Shown: piece after piece, positions 39,580 through 51,524 of the stretch
How the letters are laid out: each line of letters opens with the position of its first letter
How positions within the stretch are numbered: the first letter of the stretch is position 1
Origin: Onchocerca lupi
Lineage: Eukaryota > Nematoda > Chromadorea > Rhabditida > Onchocercidae
Reading direction: 5' to 3'
Assembly (NCBI GenBank): GCA_028564675.1
Contig: JAOVVO010000335.1
Span: forward strand, 20,337-84,336
Length of the DNA: 64,000 nucleotides
Program-made: the position numbers and the translations under genes
The notes under the pieces: model-generated
The model's database searches: none
What the model saw: only the letters and a program-made list of their open reading frames with translations
Told to the model about the DNA's origin: nothing

Positions 39580-39920
39580 ATGCTGCGTTCTGTTAAATAG
39601 ACAGCTGAATAAGGATGGTTTTGAAGGATCTTTCAAAAGTGAAGATGTCCTTATTCTTCGCATTTCCTATGATTCTAACAGATATGCCGTTTCAGTTTAA
39701 GAGATTGCAATTCCCAATTCGATTGGAGTTTATGTTCACCATCAATAAAGTTCAGGGTCAATCCTTAGAATTATGCGGTTTAGATCTAGAGATGGATTGC
39801 TTCTCACCTAGACAATTATACGTTGCGTGTTCTAGAGTCGGCAATCAGACAATCTCTACATCTACACAGACAATGGAACAAGAAAAATATTGTATATCCA
39901 CAAGTATTATGAAATTAAAC
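39580..39920 (+). mobile_element. Helitron-type Pif1-like helicase relic (C-terminal end)
   Basis: Three frames in succession carry one protein. EGSFKSEDVLILRI ends near 39665; after a frameshift, PMILTDMPFQFKRLQFPIRL, TINKVQGQSLELCGLDLE and CFSPRQLYVACSRVGNQ run to about 39850; after a second frameshift, NLYIYTDNGTRKILYIHKYY runs to about 39915. The MPFQFKRLQFP, TINKxQGQS and QLYVACSRV motifs are the conserved end of the helicase in Helitron Rep/Hel proteins. The rest of the helicase and the Rep nuclease are not visible, so this is an inactive 3'-end remnant. It lies between the two copies of the dispersed repeat. A cellular Pif1 gene is less likely because DMPFQFKRLQFP and the SPRQLYVACSR context are Helitron-like. 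Confidence 0.82.
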
Positions 39921-40066
39921 ATTAGATGTGGGCGAAAACTGAAAGATGTCAAATAACGCCATGACAATAATTGCAAATAAGAAATACTAAAGATCAAGTG
40001 GCGCAACATAGTTTAAAAGGGCAATAAATATGTTTATCACCAAAACGCTCTAATTCACAGATAAAC

Positions 40067-40304
40067 GACAAAGACCGACGCAGCAGCAGCAACAGTTTGA
40101 AGGGTTCCAGTTCGACAGTTCAAAGCGACACAATAGTAGCAATAATCGGATAATTCACCTGAATAGTATTCTTCTCTATTATCGACAAAGGAAAGATTAA
40201 CCAGTGATTAATTTGCCTCGATGTTCTCAGATAATTGTTTGTTACGAAGAAGCACTCTTCATTAATCAATAAAACATTTCACGATAGCATTCATCTTTGT
40301 CACA
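40067..40304 (+). repeat. Dispersed repeat, copy B (LTR-like or nonautonomous element fragment)
   Basis: Diverged copy of 35805-36004 in the same orientation, with CGACAAAGGAAAGATTAA, CCAGTGATTAA, CTCAGATAATTGTTTG, TCAATAAAACATTTC and TTCATCTTTGTCACA. It begins in a CAG-rich tract (GACGCAGCAGCAGCAACAG). The pair encloses about 4 kb that includes the Helitron relic. Confidence 0.6.
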
Positions 40305-40655
40305 CAAGACACAAAAAACCTCTTCACACTTATTGCTGACCTAGCCTAATCATAATAACAAGGATCAGTTTCCAGTCCAACCAAACTAAAAATCAAATTA
40401 CGAAGTATCAATTTTTTTCCCAATGCTAGAAACATGCGCTTTTCTTTTATCCACTTGACCAGACTGAGCTACAGCAACGCGGTATAAAAACATGAGCGTA
40501 TTCGAATGCAGAGTTGTGTCGAAATTTCAAAGCAAAGGACTTATAGGAAAGGACTTTACGATATCTAAGATTTTAAATTAATATAGATAAGGCGCGTGTT
40601 TAAGAAGTTTCGGAGGTTTAAGATTTTAAACAGACGAACACTGATGTTTTTATTT

Positions 40656-40775
40656 ATATAGATTAGCTGGAGCCGGACACGCGAAGCGTGGTAAATAAAT
40701 AAATGAATAAATAAATAGATAAATTGAAATAAATGCATAGGAAACGAATGAATAAATACATATATAAATACATCA
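40656..40775. repeat. Short hairpin followed by TAAA-type tetranucleotide repeat
   Basis: GGACACGCGAAGCGTGG (about 40673-40689) contains a perfect CACGC/GCGTG stem with a three-base loop, preceded by TATATAGATTAGCTGGAGCC. An imperfect TAAA/AATG tetranucleotide tract follows to about 40775. A GC-rich hairpin next to TATATAGAT resembles ends of some transposons, possibly the 3' side of the Helitron island, but no CTRR terminus was established. Confidence 0.4.
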
Positions 40776-41425
40776 CATGACTTTTGTAATTTTCATGTCT
40801 TCAATAATGATTCGGATGGAATAGAGCAAAGAAGAATGAAATTAAAGACTGCATTTCAATCCAGTAAATCAAATAGGTCAGTTGCTGAATGGTCATTACA
40901 GTAAGGACTAAGGACAACTACGATTGAAGGATTAATAAAAACTAAAAAATGAACACATTATATATATATGATTGCATAAAGGAAAGTATAGGATTGAATT
41001 TTTCGAAAATATTTCAAGTTTTTGATTCTTGTTCACCGATTTTTTCTAGATTTCTGTCCACTCTTTCAGTAATAATGACCATTATTGTAATGATCTCCAA
41101 AAGTGCAGGTACCGAGCAAATGCATTAATACTTATCGCTCATTTACTAAACAGCCTGTCATTAAATTCAACGAATTGAGGAAATAAGAGATGCATTATAA
41201 GCAGTCTCTAATTTAGCGCGAGAAATAGCGCTGTTTCTCGGGGACAAGCGAAAATTCACAGATCTCGCGAAAGAACACAGCAGCAGAGATGTAGAGGGTC
41301 AGGGATGGTCGTATCCGGTAGGAATCCGATTTGCGACTTAAGAAGAAATGATTGGGATGATTCGAAGGTGTAACGTTTCGACGAGATCTGAGATGAAGAG
41401 TTCAGTTTAGGAGTCGGTGGATACG
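40776..41425. other. Upstream region of the inositol trisphosphate 3-kinase gene
   Basis: Noncoding. From about 41200 to 41425 the base composition rises in G and C (GCGCGAGAAATAGCGCTG, CTCGCGAAAG) compared with the flanks, fitting a promoter or 5'UTR. An in-frame TAG at 41408-41410 bounds the coding start. Confidence 0.4.
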
Positions 41426-43470
41426 ATGGCAATAACAGCCGTTCCGTTGGATTGCTGGCTGAAGGAGCGTCGGAAGAAATGGATGCAGCTGTCCGGACAC
41501 GAAGGTTCAATTGCTTTTCTCTTCTCTCTCTTTTCCTTCCATCTTCCTTGCCAACAACTATCACTATTTTACATCATCTTAAGCGATTAGCCGTACTATT
41601 ATGTGTTTCTTTCTTACTACTTACTTTCGTTAATGCCTCTCTTTGTCATACTGTTATCTCTCTACATTCGAATATTGTCCAGACTATTTTACTGGTTTAT
41701 CACATCCATTATCCTATTATTTTGACATTCTTAATTGTTCAGTCAATATCATGCCATTTCGATTCGTGGAATATTTCAGGAACAATAGTTCCTGCGACTG
41801 ACAAAACGCTATGGAAAAGACAATCGCGCAGTAATTGTAACGAAGGTAATGCATATCGAGCGCTAATGAATGATCCCGCATTGCAAACTTTCGTACCTCG
41901 ATATTATAGAGAAATCGAAAATGAAAATGATTGTTAGTTTGTAAATGTTTTTATCCATCTTTCTTTTTAATAGAGAAGGACATGTTGTGTATTCAAGTGC
42001 AGGAGAATAATTGAAGATTTGTATTAAGTCACTGATTTTCGAATTTAATTACACTTTTACTTTCTCATTATTGCAATTATGACGGTAATTTTCAATAGAT
42101 CGTTTGAAATAAGTTTTTTTTTTCTTTTAAATGGAAAATATTTGACAATGAGATATTTGGCGACAACAAATTGATTCGCTTTTTGCCAAGTATGCTTATG
42201 AAATTTTACTGCTTTCGAAATGATTTTTTTGTCCACTATACAAATGATATTGCAGCTTTCATCGAAATCGAAGATCTCACAGCGCTGTTCGATGACCCTG
42301 CAATAATGGATATTAAAATGGGAACCAGGTGAAATGTTGAGAGCGGTCGTGAATTTTTTTTCATAACTATACTTTCGAAGTTTTTTGAATAGTATATTTC
42401 CTTAACAAAATTCTTCCAGAACTTTTTTGGAATCTGAGGTTAACAGTACAACCGTACGAAACGATTTATATGAAAAAATGGTTTCATTGGATCCTTACGA
42501 ACCCACAGAAGAGGAACATGCTGCTAAAGCTATAACGAAAATGCGTTACATGCAGTTTCGAGAAAAGAAAAGCTCTACTGCAACATTAGGCTACAGAATT
42601 GAGGGTGCTGAAGTTAGTTTGTGCTGAAGTGGTGGGGTATTTCATGAATTTTTAGGAAACAACAAGAATAGAAGAAATATTTCACAATTTGCAAACTTGT
42701 TTTAAGTGATATGTCATCTTTCAGATGCCAGGTGGAGTTTTGCAAAAAAACTTCAAGAAGGTGAAAACACATGAAGATATCAGTGGAACATTACTGGCAT
42801 TTTTTGGCCAATACACATCGACAACTGGTTTTCATATTTTACTACGCTTAAAAAAATTACGGGAAGCTGTACAGAAATCATTGTTTTTTCGAACTCATGA
42901 AGTAAGAAATTTTTACTTTTATTAGTTTTGCTTTTGTACCTGAAGGGATATTTTCAAAATAAGATCCGAAAAGTCGTGATTAGTGCCTTGATCGCAGATT
43001 CCGAAACTTATTTATGATATTAGGTAATTTTTTTTTTTTTTTTTTTTTTTTTGAGAATTAGTGTATCATTGCAGGTTATAGGCAGTTCACTATTACTGAT
43101 GTATGATGCAACATATGCTAATGTATGGATGATTGATTTTGCGAAATCGGTTCCGGTGGAAATAGACTCAATAAACCATAGGCGAGATTGGATTTTTGGT
43201 AATCATGAAGATGGGTATTTTGTAGGACTCGACAATCTTATCCAGGTGTTTTGATTCTAACAGATCTTTAAATTTCTAATATTTATGAAAAACGAAACTT
43301 CTTATTTAATAAGAAGATCGTCTAAGTTCCATTTTGCTCATTTTTGTAAACTATAAGCATTGTACATAGTCCTCACCTAATATAGTTTTCGATTCGAAAG
43401 ATTTTTTCTCACTGTGCAAAATTACGATTTTTGCATCTTTCAGATTATGGAAGAATTGGTTTTGTTGTGA
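41426..43470 (+). CDS. Inositol 1,4,5-trisphosphate 3-kinase, compact catalytic form
   Basis: Seven exons join in phase to 290 aa: 41426-41504, 41780-41932, 42256-42328, 42420-42612, 42725-42901, 43075-43245, 43444-43470. Exon 1 ends WMQLSGHEG, the ITPK-specific start of the catalytic domain. The inositol polyphosphate kinase signature PAIMDIKMG is at 92-100, SSTATLGYRIEG at 153-164, and the metal-binding IDF at 245-247. FFRTHEVIGSSLL also matches ITPK rather than IP6K or IPMK. The enzyme phosphorylates Ins(1,4,5)P3 to Ins(1,3,4,5)P4 in the cytosol and damps calcium signalling; lfe-2 of C. elegans is the likely counterpart. The protein has almost no N-terminal extension, unlike vertebrate ITPKs of 460 aa or more; an upstream alternative exon is possible. 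The last exon codes only IMEELVLL. AATAAA lies at 43548-43553. Confidence 0.93.
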
Positions 43471-43553
43471 CTCATTCAGATGTTTTTGGAAGTTCAAGAT
43501 TTTATTTGTCATACTTCCCTTCCAAAATTCTCAATTTTTTTTGTACAAATAAA

Positions 43554-46500
43554 AAATACATTCAACCTCGGCTCTCAAAACTTTTTTTAAAAGTGTCTCT
43601 TTGGATTCATAGAGTGGAATATTAAAGACAAAAATCATGAATTGTGTTTTTCTTTGTCAGATGTAGAAAAATTAGGCAATTCATCTATTTTCTTAACGTT
43701 ATGGAGCTTTTATATATTTCTAGATAATTATATGTCCAAAATTATTCTTGCATATTATTTACCTCACTTCATGTGTTGGCTTATCATTTAGTGAGAAATA
43801 TCTCATAGGTGCCTTACTTTCCAATTTAGTATTATATGTTCTTTCTATTAATCAAAGAATGCCTGAAATAATTCTAATCGGTGTTTTGCATATGGGAAAT
43901 ACGCTTTATTGAATATCTAAGCAATACCCTTTGTGCTTGCAGGAGTATTCCTATTGCTCTTCATTGCAAATGATGTGCTCTGAGGCTTTAGTTGCAAACA
44001 AGTTATAAGTAATCTACTGCTCAATGATTCCTCATTTTCTTCTTTGCTATTTTCACATTATTATTCTGTGATATTGAATTTCACTTCAGTTTTTTATCTT
44101 TAAACTTGTTGATATGTTTCGAGTACAGCAAAGATCTCGGAAGCTCCATAGATTTGCTGGAAGTTTTTTAAACCTCTATCCATTTTTTTTTTCACTGTCG
44201 TCAAATTACCATCAAATTCTATTACTGGGTGGATTGTCTCGTTTTTAGTCAAGAATTGAATTTTGTTCTGTAAATTTTTTTCCTTTATCAATTTTATAAT
44301 CCATCATTCTCTATTTTCGAAACTATATTTCTGTTTCAAATACATAATTCCTTGAATTTTTGATCCCCAAAAATTAAAGATAGTTTCATTTTTGAAACTG
44401 TTATTCTTTGAAACTATTTCTCTTACCATTTTTTAAGTCAAACTTCTGGTGTCAAAATGCATCACATTAACTTATGTCTCACATTGCTTAGTACTAAAAA
44501 CTGATTTTCTTAAATTATATTTTGACTATTCATAAAACTTACCATTGTTTTAATGTAAAAATTCCTATTTTTTCATTGATATTACCTTTTATCATTCCTC
44601 TTTATCAACATGTTTATCATTTTTGCTTTAGTAAATCTCTGTTATTTTGTAGAATTACAGAATTGATAGTAAAATTTCATACAAAATGAACAATTAGTGC
44701 CTTTGCTTTTGATTTTTAATTATGCTGAACTACATGGAGATAAATTTATAAAATTGTGTTGTGACATCCATTATCTTCAGAACAAGAAATTTTATACAAT
44801 GTTAATCAGTTTTGGGAGAGGTAATGATTTTTCCGATGAATAGTATTTTTTATGTGTTTCGTTCGAATTTAATTTTGTAACTATTATTTCGAAAGTTTAA
44901 AACTTTTGAAGGAATAGTTCGAATTATTAAGAATCGTAGTTTTTTCAGAGATTAAAAAAGAAAGAAAGACTATCACGCTTAAATCTGTTCATAAGCAGGC
45001 AGAAGATGGCTATGGATGATAGGATTAGGAAATAACGGAAGTAGTGCCATATCATGGAGAGAAGATAATAAGCAAGATTTATTCTTTTAAGAAAAAGTTT
45101 TATAGGATAGAATATTTAGTAGTTCCATATTGTTATGAACGTTTATACTTCGATTATTATTTTTTTTCGTGGTCATTAATCAATAATCAAAAAAGAATTA
45201 TCTTCATATTATTAGTTTATGAGTACTAGAACATATAATATAGCATCCACAAATCGCCTTCTTTTCCACTATAAATGTAATTGTAAAGCAAAGGGGAATG
45301 AGAATATGAATGGTGAATAAATTGTAATTTCTGGAATTATGGAACTGGATTTTGGGCCCAATCTGTGTCATTGCTTCAACTGTCTTTGGTTGCTCCTGAC
45401 CACGTCAATCACTAAACTTTATGCTGATTTTTTGAATTTATTCTATAATTTGATTGCGGTGAAATCTGATATAAAATTTCGTCCCCACTTGGTGAATAGC
45501 TAAAATTGTTCCATATGATTCTTTCATGACTGCAAACTTTTGCAACCTTAGACTTCAACTTAAGAAAAGGAGTTTGAAACAAGCTTTTATTATCATTATA
45601 TAGCAAACTTTCAAATTTCTTTCTCTTACGAAGAGCGTATCAGAGCCAGCGAATGCTTCTGCTCTAGACTCGCATAAAGGAAAATTAAATTCAAATTTGT
45701 GGGCAATTTATTTATTCATATCATTATCATTATCCCTAACGTTCATTGATGTCGCTTTGCAGCGTAATAATATTACTGGAGCGACCATAACAATCACTGA
45801 AACAAGGTTAGAATCCGTCATTGAGAAAACCATATGTCTAACGAAGCTAGATCATGATTATATTTAATTTAAAATTAATACATCAGACATAATTGACTCT
45901 TTGCCGTGAAAGAAATGTTTTAATAATATTCTATGTAGAGATCATTAATACAATATTATGTATAATTAGCAATATTTGCTTATTATTTTTCTAGGAATCT
46001 GAACATGAAATTTAAAAATCCAAAAAATTCTTTTTAAAAATTCTCTTCCGTGATTAGTTTTGATTGGGAATCAAATTCAATGAATTTACAAACTGATGTG
46101 AGGAGTTTGATAACTCAGGACAATTTATTTGTGATATATTATTATAGATAAACTACTTCAAAAGATATTGCCCTAAATTAACAATTATGTAAACTACATA
46201 ATAACAAGCATCATAAAAGCAATTCAATCCAAAATACATGAAAATTTTTAAACTTGACAATATATTCATTGAGAAGTTCGATTAGTGTTGATATTTATAC
46301 TTCCCTCAGTTAGACTTGAACCACGAACAGGGTCGATTCATTTAAAAAAAGAAATCATTCCATAGAACAATGTGAGTGTTCTGTTTTAAAAGTATTCGTA
46401 TGATAATATCTGTATTATCTATTATACTACTATATTATATGTAGAAATGATATGACTATTAAATGCTATAAATGATAGCTTAATTATAAATCAAAAAGAA

Positions 46501-46717
46501 ATATTTCATTTCATAAAACAATTAAATGAAGACAATATGTAAACGGTAATAATTTACCATGGGGAAATTTCATAACTTTATCAATGTCATGGAAATGAAA
46601 GAAATTTAAATTCTGAGAAAAAGGAGTATGGAAATGAAGCAGAATCAAAACTTTCCTTGATCAATTTGCAGCATTCTATCATAATGCTTTCTATTTGACA
46701 AAAAAATTGTTCAATCT
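43554..46717. other. Intergenic region between convergent genes
   Basis: 3.1 kb, AT-rich, with no coherent exon chain on either strand. Nothing beyond short random open frames was seen. The right end borders the polyadenylation signal of the minus-strand membrane protein gene. Confidence 0.5.
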
Positions 46718-46723
46718 TTTATT
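46718..46723 (-). terminator. Polyadenylation signal of the three-finger membrane protein gene
   Basis: TTTATT on the plus strand (AATAAA on the minus strand) lies about 50 bases beyond the stop codon of the gene ending at 46772. Confidence 0.5.
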
Positions 46724-46771
46724 ATTTCAAGTGAAAAGCCTACATAAGATGAAATGGATTAGCAGAACAGA

Positions 46772-49700
46772 TTAACCGCCCGCTACAGTGTCGTAGTTCG
46801 CGCGAAATAATCGCTTGTGTAGTTGAAGTTTCCACACGGCACCGGACATTACTATCAGTACCATAATTAAAATGAATACTGTTATCAGTGTTATATTCGA
46901 ATCATCCGGAATCGGTGGTTCCGTTGGCTTCTCAAATATAAACATTGCTGTTGTTGTCTAAAAATAAACATAAGTTATTGAAAGGATGTTAGGGAGAAAA
47001 ATCAAAAAAAAAAAAGAACAATCTGATGAATGAAAATTATGAAAACAATCCATCAAAATATAAATTAATTCTTTTTTGAAATAATTTCTCGATTTATTTC
47101 AGATTCTTTTATCTGGATTAAAAATATAATACTGAGAATCAATAGATCAGAACAGTTTTACCGATCCTTTTTCATTTTAGATCCATCAAATCAGGTGAAT
47201 GAAGCATAAAAAGTAGAAAAAGAACTTCACCTTCCCGTTAGTTTGCTTAACTTTTCTTTCATTTTGTTCTTTATTTTCTTTTTCTTCTTCTTCTTCCTCT
47301 TCATACTCCTCCTCATCTTTATTTCCTGCACTTTCTTTGTTTTTCTCTTTTTCCTTTTTACCATCCATTTTCTCTCCTTCCTCATATTCTCCTATTTCTT
47401 CTTCAATTTCATCTTCCTCTTCTTTCTTGTCTTCTTTTCTTCTTCCTTCTTTATAGGTTTCACCTGAATCACTAGTCACAAGTTAGATCGAATAAAACTT
47501 TTGCAAGATAATCGGTTCCAGATTTATTCGAAAAAGCTCAAAATCCAAAGGTTTCTTTTATTTAATAAATTCGTCTTTCCGTAGAAATTATGTTGTGCTT
47601 TTGCTCCAGTCAATCAATTAGCATAAAAATCATTTTTTTGTTAAACAATTATTAAACCCTTCGGTAACAAGAAATTCTTGGTCCTTTGCACAGGAATCAG
47701 AAATCGAAGAATTTTGAAATAAATAGCTCAAGTTTATTCTTGCTATTTGCTAAGATTCTTTATATATTAGCGGATTTTTGGAAAAACTCAATGTTTCTTT
47801 TGGTTTTCTAAATCCTTTCAAGATAAAATAGAGGTTCTTCATGAAATAAGAGATGTTCAACATGATCGATTATAGAGGTATTCAACATGATCGATTGCAA
47901 ATATATTTAGAAAGTCGAGTATGCTTGGGGAACAGTGAAGTATCGACTAACAGTTTTCTGAGAAATTCATATTGCCTTTTTTGTCCATTTATTATTTGAC
48001 ATCTCAAATACCTCAAAGATTTGAAAATCTTAGATATTGCGGAAATAAGGACTATAATTTTATAGCTATAAACTCTGCTATCAGCTTCAGTAAACAGTAA
48101 AATGAAAGGATTCGCCAAAGTTTGGTACGTTACTCACACTTTTTCTTCCTCACTTTTTGTTCAAATCAAATAGTTTGAAGTTGAGAATGGGAAGAAATTT
48201 TCCTATCAAAGTAAGATTTGTTTACTCAGTGTTCAAAACCATTACAATGATTGACAAGTTAAAACTTTAGATATTGGGCACGATGTTGGAAGGAAGAAAA
48301 AAAATTGCATGCTATATTTGTATATTATGAAGATATTTATAGCTGATGCCGTTGAAACAGATTTTGCAGTTAATGCAATGGAATTCTAAAGGCAATAATA
48401 AACTTCAAGAGCTCTTTTTAAATATATTTATCAGCTTAGATTTGTAAATAGATATATCAGTTTAATTTCAAAAAAGCAAAAGATTTAAGAAAGGCACTTA
48501 CTTGTAACTTTTTGTTTTTTTCTCGATTCTTCCTCTTCTACCCCCTTCTTCCCTTTATCTTCCTCTTTGTTATCCTCATCTTCATAATCTAGCTCCATTT
48601 TAGGCGGTTTCCTAAGATCATTGAAATTATTATTATCTATTAAGTATATTAATCAGTTTACATATTTCGAAAAAAAGAGATGGATTTGATGTGAATTTAC
48701 TTCATTGTTTTCCTGAATTTCGATTCTTTACTTTTCCCTCTCGGTAAAACGGTTTCCTGATTTGCTCGAGCTCTTGCTATGGCGCGTCTGTCATTAGTCT
48801 AAATTGTATTTTTTAGTAAGAAGTGTTATAACAACGGAACTAATAACAATCGAAAATTTTAAGTATGAATAAGCTGTCACCTGCAAATTTATTGCTAGTG
48901 CATTATTCAATATCACCGAAATCATTTATCAGAAGTTGAGTCTTATGTTTTCTTGAAAATTTATTGCGATTGTCTATCAAATATATAAACAAAGAAATTA
49001 CCTGAAAGCAAGATTCAACTTCCACTTTTTCAGATTCGAATCGTGCACAACCCGTCGGCTGCAATTCTTCAGCAAGTTCAGCTCCATCTAGAAATGATGC
49101 ACAACCCATCGTTTTATATTCTGTCATATGGCCCAACTTACTTTTGATGGAAGCTTTAAAACAAAATTCACCGGTGCATGTTGTATTTCGTGATGTTACC
49201 TACAAAACTGTGTTAAGGTAATTGAGTGTGAATGAAGTTGCCATCAATATTGATATTCTTCAATGACATTTATTGATTGAAAAATATTTTGTAACCAATC
49301 TAATGAATCCAGAAACTTGGCCTATCCGGTTGAATGGTGCATTCAATTATTTCACCGTTTCATGGACATATTAAAAAAAGAGAAAATCCGACATTTTACT
49401 TCTATCATTCCATCCCTCACGAAGTTTGCCCTGATAACCAAATTAGAATGTGGCAGGACGTCTTATTAATGTCTACTTATCACTTTTCAAGTTCTAAGTA
49501 AGAAAATAAGCCCTGCATGATAATTCCAGTTATTTGCAGACTATTTATTACCTTAGTGCCCATTGCTTCCAATGTAACGAACGTCTGACACTTCATTCTT
49601 TCCGGTTGCGTAATTTCCGGCTTCTCAGAGTTACAGTAATCAGTCATGCATACACATGATTCCGTTGCGAGTAATTCATGTGGGTCCTTGGAAACTGTAT

Positions 49701-51510
49701 GATGCATGGCGCCAGTGATAGGTGGAATCATGCAGGAATCTGCTGATCTTCTCTCGATTAAGGGCACTGAGGCATTCACGCATCCCTAAATAACATTTTT
49801 ATTTTCGCTAGCTTCATACTTCAGAAGTTTCTCTTCACATTGGAAACAGAAGAATGCTCTAATGGTTGACACTCTTGGAAGCTTGTCATAGCTAATAAAA
49901 TTTTTACATGATAAATATTTCACAATTGGACAGCTTAGCTTTCTTTTTTAGAAAGAACAAAAAAAAGTGCTCGACTTCTCTGAAAAGTGCAGTGTGTCTC
50001 GCAGATAGATTTAGCTATTGCAGTTAAATTTTCATCTTTCCCGAATAAGCCAACAATACTTCGATATCTTTTAATATGCATTGAAATTTAGACAAAAAAG
50101 AAGTTCAGTTCATCTTTCATACTTTTGTTTTCATTTTAAAAGTCGGCCATTTTTGACGATTTAAGATAGTGTAAGCAAGGAATTGACCTGCTCAGACTTT
50201 TTAGTGCGATGGTTGACAACATAAGAGCACATCTCACCAACACAGGTTTTACTTTCACAATGAACTCCGTTACACACGCATGTGATAAGTGGTACTGATG
50301 CGGTCTCCAATCGTCGGATCGCTTTGTCGTTGTTACAGTAGTCTTTATCACAAAAGCAAGTAAACGGCTCCTGTAAGGTACTTGATAATTGCTCATCATT
50401 TCTAGATTCAAGGCTCTGAATTTTTCGGAATTACCAGTTTTTATTTTAATCAATCAATTAATTAATTAGTCTTTTTATTCCAAGTAATTTCTCCGTAACA
50501 TGGCAATATTTATTGCTTTAGTTAGTAGGAAAATTAGCCGAGCTGTGTATCATCTATTTTTCATTTTATTTTTGCTTTATATTTCATCGCATCGAAGAAG
50601 ATGTAAAATTTCGTTAAAAAAATAACTTGCATTGAATTCTTAAGTGTTCTAAGCATTGTTAGCAAACTATAGATTCTCCAAAATGGCTATAAAAACTCCA
50701 GTATTTTCAACGGGAGAGCGAGCTACCATTAGACACGATGAAATCTATAACATCTTCCTAATCTTTGTATTTTTATAATTTCCTTGGATAATTTCAAAAT
50801 ATAAAATGAGATTTAGCATTACAAATTAAATTATTCGTCATCCAATGTCTGTAAAATCATTCGCATTTATTTTATTGTAAGATTATGGTAAGAAGAAGCA
50901 AAATTGACAGGTTACTTTAATGCTTTAAATAAAATGCGAAAAAGAATGCTTCAGATTCTTAAGAGGGAGAAATAGATGAAGATTTTAAGAAAAACAATTC
51001 TTTCTGCCTGCTATCTCCCTTATTTTCATCACCTTCTCTATTTTCTGTCATGGAAAAATGATTTTTTGATATGTAATTTGCTGGACAAATATCTCTTGAA
51101 CTGAAGTCATCTATTATCAATGCTTTCATACTTCAAATTGCAGTTCAATCTCTTGCATTACGAAAAATGACTAAATGGAAATTGGAAAAAGAAGACAGAA
51201 CCTCGTCGTCTCCATCGGCAGTCTCGCAGTGACTTCTGACATTTTTTTCCATCATTCGTCCACTCACGCAACCTTTGACCGTACGTGCTTCTCCCCATTC
51301 CACAGTACCCCATCGCGGAGCATATGTTCCGAGAAAGCAATAGTCACCTTCGCAAAATGTTCCCATACAATCTTTACCGACACAATCCAAACATTTCACG
51401 GCGTTACAAATTGGTAGGAAACATACAGTAAGCAATACTCTTAGCCATAATCGTAATACTGGATGACTTTTTGTTGTTGATGAAAATGAAAAAAATAGTC
51501 GATGCATCAT
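46772..51510 (-). CDS. Type I membrane protein with three cysteine-rich three-finger-like (Ly6/activin-receptor-type) modules
   Basis: Eight exons join in phase on the minus strand to 516 aa: 51510-51202, 50370-50188, 49785-49552, 49199-49002, 48798-48701, 48611-48502, 47463-47231, 46957-46772. A signal peptide ends near residue 37 (FLPICNA). Module 1 starts KCLDCVGKDC and ends CFCDKDYCNN; module 2 starts CVCNGVHCESKTC and ends CVCMTDYCNS; module 3 starts MKCQTF and ends CFQTNDR, so its final CxCxxDxC knuckle is degenerate. The CxCxxDYCN ending is typical of Ly6/activin-receptor-like folds. A charged Glu/Lys linker of about 120 residues follows, then an N-glycosylation site (NIT, 476), a transmembrane helix (about 477-497) and a short basic tail. 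There is no kinase domain, so it is not a TGF-beta receptor; adhesion, ligand binding or decoy roles are only possible. An acceptor-like AG lies 10 bases before the ATG. Confidence 0.85.
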
Positions 51511-51524
51511 TGCGAACAACCTGA

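Noticed and set aside
41452..41937. 161-codon plus-strand open frame rich in Leu and Ser, resembling a membrane protein
   Set aside because: It is out of frame with exon 1 of the inositol kinase (WMQLSGHEG) and reads through intron 1; only its last third, from 41780, is real exon 2.
47243..47467. Phe-rich plus-strand open frame
   Set aside because: It is the antisense of the Glu/Lys-rich exon of the membrane protein gene; GAA/GAG codons read as TTC/CTC on the other strand.
51175..51417. Plus-strand open frame of 80 codons
   Set aside because: Antisense of the first coding exon of the three-finger membrane protein.
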